Assembly: GCF_005576615.1 (NCBI RefSeq)
Contig: NZ_CP040330.1
Coordinates: 1,550,001 to 1,614,000, forward strand
Reading direction: 5' to 3'
Length of the DNA stretch: 64,000 nucleotides
DNA from: Natrinema versiforme
Lineage (GTDB): Archaea > Halobacteriota > Halobacteria > Halobacteriales > Natrialbaceae
Shown here: positions 1-7,349 of the stretch, one piece after another
Layout of the letters: the number at the start of each line of letters is the position of its first letter
Numbering within the stretch: the stretch's first letter is position 1
Made by a program: the position numbers and the translations under genes
The notes under the pieces: generated by a model
Database searches by the model: none
Told to the model about the DNA's origin: nothing
The model's input: the letters and a program-made list of their open reading frames with translations, nothing else

Positions 1-489
1 CGGATGGACGACTACGATCTGACCGTGGCCCTTCGCTCGTGCGACGAGACGGCGGCGTTCTGCCGACGACTGGACCAGCGCGATCTGTTCAAGCGGGCCG
101 TGTGGGCCGAAATCGACGACGTGCCGGGCGGGATCATCGAGGCCGACCACGAGACGATCCGCGAGTTCGAACGGGAGATCAGCGACCGGGCCGGCGTCGA
201 TCCGGACCACGTCATCCTCGACGTGCCGAGTCGCCCCTCGATGACGGAGTCCACGACGCGCGTGATGGTCAACGGCGAGATCCGCCAGTTGGGCCAGCAG
301 TCGCCGCTGGTCGAGGCGCTGCGCGCGGCCCAGTACTCGCAGTGGCGGCTCGGGGTGTACTCGCCGCCGGACCTGCGCGACCGTGTCGGCCGGGCCGCGG
401 TCGAGGTGCTCGGGCTCGATATCGACGGCGCGCTGGTCAGCGAGGTCCGGGACGGGCTGGATACGACGCTGGACCAGTTCGTCGACTAA
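1..489 (+). CDS. C-terminal part of HD-superfamily phosphohydrolase (5' end outside window)
   Basis: The reading frame is open to the first base and ends at TAA (487-489), so only about the last 162 residues are present. The segment RDLFKRAVW followed by a long acidic helical region resembles the C-terminal part of archaeal HD phosphohydrolases (COG1078, dGTPase/SAMHD1-like), which act on nucleotides or phosphoesters in the cytoplasm. The HD metal-binding motif itself would lie upstream and cannot be seen, so the family call rests on this tail only. The next gene downstream is an unrelated small membrane protein. Confidence 0.6.
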   Translation, partial: RMDDYDLTVALRSCDETAAFCRRLDQRDLFKRAVWAEIDDVPGGIIEADHETIREFEREISDRAGVDPDHVILDVPSRPSMTESTTRVMVNGEIRQLGQQSPLVEALRAAQYSQWRLGVYSPPDLRDRVGRAAVEVLGLDIDGALVSEVRDGLDTTLDQFVD

Positions 490-620
490 CGGTATCGACG
501 GACGACGCCGGGCATATCGGCTTCGTCGGCCACATCGACCACATCGGCTCCGCTGGGCGCGGACGATCGGGGTAGCCACTTCAGGCTCGCGGCTTATCCC
601 CCGTCGGCGGAGAGGACTCG

Positions 621-833
621 GTGATGAGTACATTCGTTAGTCGCCTCTCGATACTCCTCGTCGTCGCAACCGCTATCGCCGTCGTACTGGTCGGTTGGGC
701 CGGCGGATTCATCACGATCGAATCGCTCGAGCGGTCGGAGTCCGCCGTCGTCGTCGGCCTCTCCCTGCTCGTCCTCTCCGGACTGGTCGCCGTGTTGTAC
801 GAACCGCTCGAGGTCGACGACGAGTCGAACTGA
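621..833 (+). CDS. small two-helix membrane protein, unknown function
   Basis: A 69-70 residue protein. Two hydrophobic stretches (about residues 8-30 and 42-60) predict two membrane helices, and the C-terminus is short and acidic, typical of haloarchaeal soluble ends. Translation could start at GTG 621 or ATG 624; ATG 624 is the simpler choice. A TATA-like CTTATC lies about 28 nt upstream (near 592-597), consistent with a leaderless transcript. It has no operon partner. I do not recognise a family and infer no function. Confidence 0.6.
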   Translation: MMSTFVSRLSILLVVATAIAVVLVGWAGGFITIESLERSESAVVVGLSLLVLSGLVAVLYEPLEVDDESN

Positions 834-983
834 GCTCGCCGCTTACTGTCTGCCGTCCACCGTCCGTCGCCTGCTTCCCGTCGCTCACTCGGTTATCGTC
901 CATCGCCAATCGACCGGCAACCTCCCGATCCGACGCTGATCCTGCCCCGAACCGTTGAAGGCGGTGACCACAAACTACCCCGT

Positions 984-2003
984 ATGGAACGAACGGGAAC
1001 GATCCTCCGCGGTCGCGAGTTCGAACCCGTCGAGGGACGGGTCGTCATCGGCGACGACGGCCGCATCGAGGCCATCGAGGAAACGGCGGTCGAGAGCGAC
1101 GACATCATCCTCCCGGCCTTCGTAAACGCCCACACCCACATCGGCGACTCGATCGCCAAGGAGGCCGGCGGCGGCCTCTCGCTCGAGGAGCTGGTCGCCC
1201 CGCCGGACGGGCTGAAACACCGGCTTCTCAGGGACGCCTCCCGCGAGGAACTGGTGACCGCGACGGAGCAGTCGCTACGATTCATGCAGCGGGCCGGCAC
1301 GGCCGCCTGTCTGGACTTCCGCGAGGGCGACGTGGCGGGCGTTCGGATGCTCGAGGACGCCGCAGCGGGTCTCGACATCGACGCGCTGTCGTTCGCTCGG
1401 GGCTCCATCGACGCGATGCGCGCCGGCGACGGCTACGGCGCGAGCGGCGCGAACGACGACAGCTTCGACCGGGAGCGAGCGGCGACCCGCGAGGCGGGCA
1501 AACCCTTCGGCATCCACGCGGGCGAGGTCGACGCGAGCGACATCGATCCAGCCCTGGACCTCGAGCCGGACTTTCTGGTCCACATGGTCCACCCCGAGCC
1601 CCGTCACCTCGAGCGGGTGGCAGCACAGGAGGTACCGATCGTCGTCTGCCCGCGCTCGAACCTCGTCACCGACGTGGGGCTCTCGCCCTACGCGGACCTC
1701 CACGAACGGACGACGCTCGCGCTGGGAACTGACAACGTGATGCTCAACTCGCCGTCGATGTTCCGCGAGATGGAGTTCCTCGCGAAGCTCTCCGACCTTT
1801 CCGCGGCCGACATCCTCCGCATGGCGACGATCAACGGGGCCGAGATCGCCGACCTCGAGTACGGCCTGATCGAACCCGGCCGGGAGGCCCGACTGCTGGT
1901 GCTCGATGGCGATTCGGACAACCTCGTGGGCGCGCGGGACCCGGTTCGGGCCGTGGTCCGGCGGGCGGGCGTCGACGACGTTCAGGAAGTCGTTTACGGG
2001 TGA
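984..2003 (+). CDS. metal-dependent amidohydrolase (cytosine deaminase / chlorohydrolase-like)
   Basis: A 339-residue cytoplasmic protein. It has the amidohydrolase metal motif HTH (residues 50-52, in NAHTHIGDS), an N-terminal beta-sandwich segment before it, and a late TDN motif (in LGTDNVMLN) supplying the catalytic Asp. Family members hydrolyse C-N or C-Cl bonds of heterocyclic or amide substrates. The closest general type is COG0402 (cytosine deaminase, guanine deaminase, TRZ/ATZ-like); the substrate cannot be told from sequence. It is shorter than most COG0402 proteins (about 400-450 residues). It converges with the gamma-carbonic-anhydrase-like gene and is probably monocistronic. Confidence 0.85.
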   Translation: MERTGTILRGREFEPVEGRVVIGDDGRIEAIEETAVESDDIILPAFVNAHTHIGDSIAKEAGGGLSLEELVAPPDGLKHRLLRDASREELVTATEQSLRFMQRAGTAACLDFREGDVAGVRMLEDAAAGLDIDALSFARGSIDAMRAGDGYGASGANDDSFDRERAATREAGKPFGIHAGEVDASDIDPALDLEPDFLVHMVHPEPRHLERVAAQEVPIVVCPRSNLVTDVGLSPYADLHERTTLALGTDNVMLNSPSMFREMEFLAKLSDLSAADILRMATINGAEIADLEYGLIEPGREARLLVLDGDSDNLVGARDPVRAVVRRAGVDDVQEVVYG

Positions 2004-2039
2004 CGCGACGCCGGCAAAACGAGCGAACTGCAGGTCGCG

Positions 2040-2540
2040 TCAGTCGAGTCGCTCCGACGTTTCCGCGTGTTCTCTCGCGAGTTCGACGTACCGGTCGGCC
2101 GCCGCCTCGAGCGCCGGGTCGTCGATCTCCGTTTTCGGCTCGGCGGGCGCGCCGGCGACGAGCGTCGATTCGGGAATCTTGGTGTCTTCGGTGACGACGC
2201 TGCCGGCGGCGACGACCGCGCCCTCGCCGACATGAGCCCCGTCGAGGACGACCGCGTTCATCCCGACCAGCGCACGCTCGGCGACGGTCGCGTCGTGGAC
2301 GATGGCGCTGTGGCCCACCGTCGCGTAGGGCTCGAGTTCGGCCGTCTCGTGGAGGACGGCGTTGTCCTGGACGTTCGCTCCCTCGCCGACGACGATCGTG
2401 CCGTGATCGCCCCGGAGCGTGGTGTTGGGCCAGACGCTGGCCTCGTCCTCGATGACGACATCGCCAATGACGACTGCAGCGTCGTCGACGTACGCGGAGT
2501 CGGCGACCCGCGGTTCCGTCCCGTCGAACGATCGTAGCAT
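2040..2540 (-). CDS. gamma-carbonic-anhydrase-like left-handed beta-helix protein
   Basis: A 166-residue hexapeptide-repeat protein. The start at 2540 (MLRSFDGTEPRV) matches the usual N-terminus of this family; a start at 2579 would only add an unrelated 13 residues. Repeated [IV]G-x4 turns form the left-handed beta-helix. Candidate zinc ligands are His64 (NAVLHET), His77 and His82 (VGHSAIVHDATV), in the spacing seen in Cam/YrdA proteins, and Arg43 and Asp45 occur in LRGD. The family includes real carbonic anhydrases and many proteins of unproven activity, so CO2 hydration is only inferred. Convergent with the amidohydrolase gene. Confidence 0.85.
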   Translation of the reverse strand: MLRSFDGTEPRVADSAYVDDAAVVIGDVVIEDEASVWPNTTLRGDHGTIVVGEGANVQDNAVLHETAELEPYATVGHSAIVHDATVAERALVGMNAVVLDGAHVGEGAVVAAGSVVTEDTKIPESTLVAGAPAEPKTEIDDPALEAAADRYVELAREHAETSERLD

Positions 2541-2820
2541 GGCCGTTCCTGTCTCGAGAACCGTCTTGAAGGTGGCCATCGCGATCGCCGGTCGTCGCGC
2601 AAGACTCGATGACCGCTGTCGGCCAACCTGTTACGTTACAAGACAGACACGGATTCGTCTATTTCCAAAACCAATACATTTTGGCACCACGGCTAATGCG
2701 CGGACGGTAATACACGAGACGTGGCGGCACGCTATCGTCCACACGGACAGCGCCTGCCGCCGTGTCATCCCCCCGAACCACCCACGGTTCGGAATCCCCC
2801 TTTCGTTTCTCTCCCCACCC

Positions 2821-3105
2821 CTACTCGTCCCGGTCGACGTCGGACAACCGCTCCGAGAGCCGATCGAACCGCTCTCGCGTCGACTCCCGGCGCTCCCGTT
2901 CGGCGTCCTCGCGGTACGATGCCTCGAGCACGGTTTCCTCGTCGACGGTCACCTCGAAGACGGCCCCCTCGTGTCGGCCGTCCGCCGGCAGGCGCTCGAC
3001 GTCGACGGTGCGCTCGTCGACCGCGTCGCCGTCGTCCTCGAGCAGGAGGACCGCCGTCTCCCCGTCGACGATCCGGTCGAGGACTGCAGTGTAGGTCTCA
3101 CTCAT
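2821..3105 (-). CDS. DUF3006 family protein
   Basis: A 94-residue acidic protein. The N-terminal half (about residues 5-60: TAVLDRIVDGETAVLLLEDD, then LPADGRHEGAVFEV) is the small beta-barrel typical of DUF3006. The last 35 residues are a charged helix. Its start lies only 6 nt after the end of the MBL lipoprotein gene on the same strand, so the two are almost certainly one transcript. DUF3006 genes are often found next to ComEC/Rec2-type metallo-beta-lactamase genes. The molecular function is unknown; I infer a partner role because of the pairing. Confidence 0.8.
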   Translation of the reverse strand: MSETYTAVLDRIVDGETAVLLLEDDGDAVDERTVDVERLPADGRHEGAVFEVTVDEETVLEASYREDAERERRESTRERFDRLSERLSDVDRDE

Positions 3106-3111
3106 CGGTCA

Positions 3112-4176
3112 TCACCCCGCGGTACGCGCGCCAGCGTCATCAATCGGTGGTCGATCGCCGTCGATCGACGGCCGTTCCCCGTCACTCGCCGTTCGAACGT
3201 CGGCCGTCGGCGGTCGGTCGAGCGACGACTGCGCGTCTTGCTTCCGCTCGAGCAACGCCGCCGGATCGGTCGGCGCGTCGCGCTCCGTCTCGACCGACGT
3301 GTCGGTTCCGTCGCTCGTCACGACGATATCGCCGTGGACGCCGGTCCAGTAGGTCTCGATCCCGCGGTCGGCGAACGCCTGCAGGACTTCGTCGTGGGGA
3401 TGGCCGTACTGGGAGTCGAGCGCGCTCGAGACGATCGCCGTCTCCGGATTGACCGCCTCGAGGAACGAGTCGCTCGAGGAGGTCGACGAGCCGTGGTGGC
3501 CCGCCTGATAGGCGTCGGCCGCGAGGGTCTCGCCGTGTTCCTCGACCAACCGGCGTTCGGTGCTCGTCTCGATATCGCCGGTCGTCAGGTACGAGAACTC
3601 GCCGAACGCCAGCGAGAGGACGACGCCGTTGGCGTCGACGCTATCGCCCTCCCCGCCCTCGGACGGGTTCAGGACGGTCGCCTCGAGGTCGCCGTCCTCG
3701 ATCGGCAGACTGTCGCCCGTCGCGACTTCGAAGAGTCGCACGTCGTAGGCCTCGATCGCGTCGAGGTAGTTGTCGTAGGTCGCGGTCGTGTGGGGCACGC
3801 CGGAGTCGTAGGCCGCACCGACGCCCTCGCCCTCCTCCTCGAGGTACTCGATGATCTCGGGATGGCCGCCGATATGGTCGGCGTGGCCGTGGGTCGCCAC
3901 GAGATGATCGATGCGGTCGATGTCGCGGGCCTCGAGGTAGTCGATAATCTCCTCCCCGTCGTCGCGGTAATCGCCCGTATCGATCAGGATCGTCTCGCCG
4001 GCGGGGGTGACGACGAGCGTCGAATCGGCCTGTCCGGCATCGATGTGGTGGATCTCGAGTTCCCCGCTCACGTCGCTCGTCGGCCCGTCGTTGCCGTCGA
4101 TACTGTCGATTCCGCTGCTACAACCCGCGAGGACCAGCAGTCCCGCGACCGCCACGACCAGAGCCCCTCGTCGCAT
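3112..4176 (-). CDS. secreted MBL-fold hydrolase lipoprotein (ComEC/Rec2 hydrolase-domain type)
   Basis: A 354-residue protein. Residues 1-19 form a lipoprotein signal with lipobox LAGC, so the mature protein is probably anchored outside the membrane by Cys19. The metallo-beta-lactamase motif THGHADH follows ILIDTG, and the later GHHGS and SQYGHPH segments complete the metal site as in the soluble nuclease-like domain of ComEC. The roughly 80-residue Asp/Arg-rich tail is probably disordered. In bacteria the ComEC domain is proposed to degrade one DNA strand during uptake; a role in extracellular DNA handling here is inferred. First gene of a two-gene unit with the DUF3006 gene. Confidence 0.85.
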   Translation of the reverse strand: MRRGALVVAVAGLLVLAGCSSGIDSIDGNDGPTSDVSGELEIHHIDAGQADSTLVVTPAGETILIDTGDYRDDGEEIIDYLEARDIDRIDHLVATHGHADHIGGHPEIIEYLEEEGEGVGAAYDSGVPHTTATYDNYLDAIEAYDVRLFEVATGDSLPIEDGDLEATVLNPSEGGEGDSVDANGVVLSLAFGEFSYLTTGDIETSTERRLVEEHGETLAADAYQAGHHGSSTSSSDSFLEAVNPETAIVSSALDSQYGHPHDEVLQAFADRGIETYWTGVHGDIVVTSDGTDTSVETERDAPTDPAALLERKQDAQSSLDRPPTADVRTASDGERPSIDGDRPPIDDAGARTAG

Positions 4177-4410
4177 TCGTGTTCCGGTCCGACGGGCGCT
4201 GCGGATATGTGCGTTCGGACCCGCCTGACGGGGTGACTGTCGGAATTTCTAACCAATCGGATCGTCAGTACCGTCGGTACCGATAGCTGGGACCCCATCG
4301 TCCCCGTTCGTCGGCACCCGTCAAATCCATCGAAAACGGGCGCGAAAACTGCGAACCGCGAACGACTCGAGAATCACGACTCACGAACCGACACGGCGGC
4401 CGGATCGATC

Positions 4411-4806
4411 TCAGAACGCGTCGCCCTCGAAACTCGTCTCCGCGTGCAGACTGTCTTTCAGCGCGTCGTGGACCTTGCAGAGCTCGAAGGCGCGCTCGAT
4501 GATCTCCTCGCCGGTGTCGTCGTCGACATCGGCTTCGACGCGGATATCGAACGCGACCGACTCGAGTTTGTCGTCGTCGTTGAGGTCGCCGTTCGTCTCG
4601 ATTTCGATCCGCCCGAGGTCGTCGGCCCCGCGCTGCTGGCCGCCGACGCGCAGCGCCGGCACGTAACAGGAGCCGTAGGCCGCGAGCAGGGTCTCGAGCG
4701 TGTCCGGAGCCTCCTCGCCGTTGGCGTCGATCGTCGTCTCGAAGTCCCGGATCTCGTTCGTCGCGCTGTACCCCTCCTCGGAGACGGTGGTGACTGCTTT
4801 CGCCAT
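4411..4806 (-). CDS. OsmC family peroxide-reducing protein
   Basis: A 131-residue OsmC/Ohr-fold protein. The two family cysteines are visible: Cys47 in AAYGSCYVPAL and Cys110 in AFELCKVHDAL. In OsmC proteins this pair reduces organic hydroperoxides through a thiol cycle, in dimers in the cytoplasm. Length and spacing are normal. The neighbours (MBL lipoprotein downstream, small unknown gene divergent upstream) do not add to the function. It could equally be an OsmC paralogue without peroxidase activity, since several such haloarchaeal copies are uncharacterised. Confidence 0.9.
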   Translation of the reverse strand: MAKAVTTVSEEGYSATNEIRDFETTIDANGEEAPDTLETLLAAYGSCYVPALRVGGQQRGADDLGRIEIETNGDLNDDDKLESVAFDIRVEADVDDDTGEEIIERAFELCKVHDALKDSLHAETSFEGDAF

Positions 4807-4999
4807 GCGGTCGTGACGTCCACGGGCGGTGCTGTAAACGTTTGGTGCCGATCGCTACTCGCGTGTCTCCGGCTCGGAACTCCTCTCGAGGCCGTCTCTC
4901 CCGGCCGGATACGGCCCCAACTGCGACGACTGCGTCGACACCCTGCGTCTGCAGCGTGACCCGACTTGCCGGTCGCGACGCAATGGTCGCGAACGGACG

Positions 5000-5194
5000 A
5001 TGGCAACTCTCAACAAGGACTCGGCGAAGAAGCTCAGCATCGTTTCGACGGTACTCGACGCCGTGATGGCGTTCCGGCGCGGGCGTCGAAAGAGCGGGCT
5101 CCTCCTCCTCGCCGCGGCCGCGCTCTCGTCTCGCGTCCCCGGTATCGGGACGGCCGTGTCGCTGTTCCTCAGACTCGTTCGACGGTTCCGATAG
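5000..5194 (+). CDS. small basic hydrophobic protein, unknown
   Basis: A 64-residue protein starting at ATG 5000. It is unusually basic for a haloarchaeal protein (RRGRRK in the middle and RLVRRFR at the end). It has one weak hydrophobic segment (about residues 33-45, LLLLAAAAL) and an amphipathic C-terminus, so it may sit on the membrane. It ends 11 nt before the broken membrane-hydrolase gene and could be co-transcribed with it. I do not recognise the family. Its codon third positions are GC-rich as in real genes of this window. Confidence 0.55.
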   Translation: MATLNKDSAKKLSIVSTVLDAVMAFRRGRRKSGLLLLAAAALSSRVPGIGTAVSLFLRLVRRFR

Positions 5195-5205
5195 CTCGAG
5201 CGGCC

Positions 5206-5797
5206 ATGGTCGACGTTACCGGTCATCTCGGGATGGCGCTGTTGTTCGCCGCGCCGGCGTGGACGGTCTGGGGCCGACGCGGTGCGCTCGGGTTCGCGGC
5301 CTTCGCGTTGGTGACGGCGATGCTCCCCGATACCGATCTGGCGCTTCGACACGTGCTCCCGGTGACCCACCACGGGGTGACCCATACCGTCCTGTTCGTC
5401 GTTCTGCTGAGCGTTCTCGCCGGAGCCGTCGCGGCCCGGTACCTCACCGACTGGTTCAAGCCAATCGCAGGATCCGGAGCACCGAAATCGCGACCGAGAC
5501 CGTCTTCGTCTTCGCGACGGCGGGGCTGATCGTCGGCGGTATCAGCCACTCTTCGCCGATCTGCTCTCCGCGCCCGACATCGCACCGCCGCTCTCCCCGT
5601 TCTGGCCCGTCTACTCGGAGCCGGTCATCATCGACGTGATCTACTACGGGTCGCCGTTCTGGAACTTCGGACTGCTCGCCGCCGGCGTGGCGCTCCACCT
5701 GCTGTTCGCTCGAAACGACCGCTATCCGCTCGAGACCCGCTACCGAATCGGTGCCGCCGAGAACACCGACACCCAGCACCACGCGAGCGACGACTGA
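5206..5797 (+). pseudogene. metal-dependent membrane hydrolase (YdjM/DUF457-like), broken by two frameshifts
   Basis: Translation from ATG 5206 gives a typical YdjM-type start (GHLGMALLFAAPAW, then DTDLALRH and HHGVTHTVLF with membrane helices), but stops at 5529. The homologous continuation lies in two other frames: TEIATETVFVFATAGLIVGG in the frame of position 5259, then LLSAPDIAPPLSPFWPVY and YYGSPFWNFGLLAAGVALHL in a third frame ending at TGA 5795-5797. One missing base near 5461-5470 and another near 5554 explain everything; restoring both gives one 197-residue protein of normal length. Either the gene is newly dead or the assembly has two errors. Confidence 0.8.
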
Positions 5798-5886
5798 GAC
5801 CGAGCGCCCGAGTCGCTCGCGGCGGCGAGACGGCGAGAAAATAGTACCGGCAATTGATCGCTCGTCGGCGTTCGATACTCGTCCGC

Positions 5887-6615
5887 TCAGGCCTCGAGTT
5901 CGAACGGCTCGTCGGCCTCGAGGACGTGGACTTCGGCGTCGCTACCCGTGCCTCGCACTTCGCTGGCGAAGTCCTCGGGGTCCTGCTCGATCGGCGGGAA
6001 CGTGTCGTAGTGCTGGGGGAACGCGTGGTCGACATCGAGCCAGTCGACGGCGATGGCGGCCTGCTGGGGGCCCATCGTGAAGTGGTCGCCGATCGGGACG
6101 ATCGCCGCGTCGGGCTCGAGATAGGGGCCGATGACGTCTCTCATCTCACTCATCAGGCTGGTGTCGCCGGCGTTGTAGATCGTTGTCGACTCCTCGTCGC
6201 TGACCTGGGTCGGCTTCGTATCGGAGATGACGAAGCCGGCCGGCATGCCGCCGCTCGAGTCGTTTTCGGTCATGATGCCGTTCGTGTGATCGGCGCGGTG
6301 CATGGTGACATACGCGTCGCCGCACTCGACGGTGCCGCCGAGGTTCATCCCCATGCCGCCGACGGCGTCCTCGAAGCCGAACTCGTCCTCACAGTAGGAG
6401 ACGAGTTCCGGCGTCGCGACCAGCGTCGCGTCCGAGAACTCGCCCGCGTGGGCGATATGGTCTGCGTGACCGTGGGTCAACAGGACGTAGTCGGGCGTGT
6501 CGACGTCCGCTGGCTCGAGGTCGGTCTGTGGATTGTCGAAGAACGGGTCGATCAGTAACTCCGTCTCCCCGACGGTGACGTGCCACGTCGAGTGGCCGTA
6601 CCAAGTGAGTTCCAT
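5887..6615 (-). CDS. UPF0173 family MBL-fold metal-dependent hydrolase
   Basis: A 242-residue protein. ATG 6615 ([13 protein letters not shown]) is the family start; the frame stays open further upstream but that part is unrelated. The metal motif is THGHADH, with further ligands in [14 protein letters not shown] and [10 protein letters not shown], and a final FPQHYDTF. This is the UPF0173/UlaG-like MBL group of cytoplasmic hydrolases with unknown substrates. A TATA-like TTTTATG (on the minus strand near 6641-6648) sits about 30 nt upstream of the start, so the transcript has a short leader or none. Confidence 0.9.
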   Translation of the reverse strand: MELTWYGHSTWHVTVGETELLIDPFFDNPQTDLEPADVDTPDYVLLTHGHADHIAHAGEFSDATLVATPELVSYCEDEFGFEDAVGGMGMNLGGTVECGDAYVTMHRADHTNGIMTENDSSGGMPAGFVISDTKPTQVSDEESTTIYNAGDTSLMSEMRDVIGPYLEPDAAIVPIGDHFTMGPQQAAIAVDWLDVDHAFPQHYDTFPPIEQDPEDFASEVRGTGSDAEVHVLEADEPFELEA

Positions 6616-6835
6616 AGCACCTGCTGGGTTCGGGTGAAGCAACCATAAAAGTGGGCGAGGTTCCGAGACGGATCGATGGCGGATGGCGGTTTCTCGCCGT
6701 CGTCCAGTGCTCAATGACTGCTTTACGGCCGGCGAGGAATATGTACTATCACCAACTCTTATACGTTCGGTCCGGGATGGGGCAAACGCCGCAAGCGAAC
6801 TGACACACCACGCATGCGGTCTGGGAGCGTCCCGT

Positions 6836-6860
6836 CCGACCGCGATGGCATCGCGGTCGG
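6836..6860. repeat. 25-bp perfect palindrome in the spacer between divergent genes
   Basis: Arms CCGACCGCGATG (6836-6847) and CATCGCGGTCGG (6849-6860) are perfect inverse complements around a single G, and flanking GTCCCG/CGGGAC partly extends the symmetry. It lies in the 380-nt spacer (6616-6995) between two divergent genes; the rest of that spacer shows no gene. The symmetry suits a regulator-binding site or a cruciform. With a one-base centre it is less suited to an RNA hairpin. Confidence 0.55.
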
Positions 6861-6995
6861 GACGATTGTGATTTCCAGAACCACCGTGACCACCACTTGG
6901 CAACCCACACGGCGGGATCCATGGCGTTCCGCTGCCGATCGCCGCTCTGGACGGCGATGCCGTGGCGTTTTTTACCCGGGGGCCGTACGCCGACT

Positions 6996-7259
6996 ATGCT
7001 CGCACTCACGCTCGAGGAGTTCATGGTAGAGCTAAACGACGGCGCGATCAAGAACGTCGGCCCGAACAACAAGGCGGCGACGGTCAAACTGTTCGACGTC
7101 GACAGCGCCGAGGCGAGGGAGTTCGGCGACAAGCGCGTCAAACTCGTCTTCGAGGACGAGGACGACAACGAGATCCAGGTCTCGCTGTTCCCGGAGGACG
7201 TTCGGTCGCTCGTGGACGATATCGAGTCGCTCGAGGAAGATTCGCCCGTTTTCGACTGA
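6996..7259 (+). CDS. conserved-looking small acidic protein, unknown
   Basis: An 87-residue acidic protein (MLALTLEEF start). ATG 6996 is preferred because a TATA-like TTTTTTA (6968-6974) lies about 24 nt upstream, the usual distance for leaderless haloarchaeal genes. ATG 7023 (MVELNDGAIKNVGP) is the alternative. Predicted mostly beta with KVKLVFEDEDDNEIQVSLF, ending in an acidic helix. No cysteines, signal or membrane segment. It may form a unit with the RecJ-like gene 90 nt downstream, but that gene has its own promoter-like box. Family not recognised. Confidence 0.65.
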   Translation: MLALTLEEFMVELNDGAIKNVGPNNKAATVKLFDVDSAEAREFGDKRVKLVFEDEDDNEIQVSLFPEDVRSLVDDIESLEEDSPVFD

Positions 7260-7349
7260 CGGCGGCCCGATATCGCGGGTACGACCGCGATTCGTCTCGC
7301 GGACGCATTTCGACAACCGTTTTAGGGCGAAACCGCTTGGTTCGAGTAG

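Noticed and set aside
2419-4236. Plus-strand open frame of 605 codons
   Set aside because: Runs antisense through the carbonic-anhydrase-like, DUF3006 and MBL genes without a recognisable fold.
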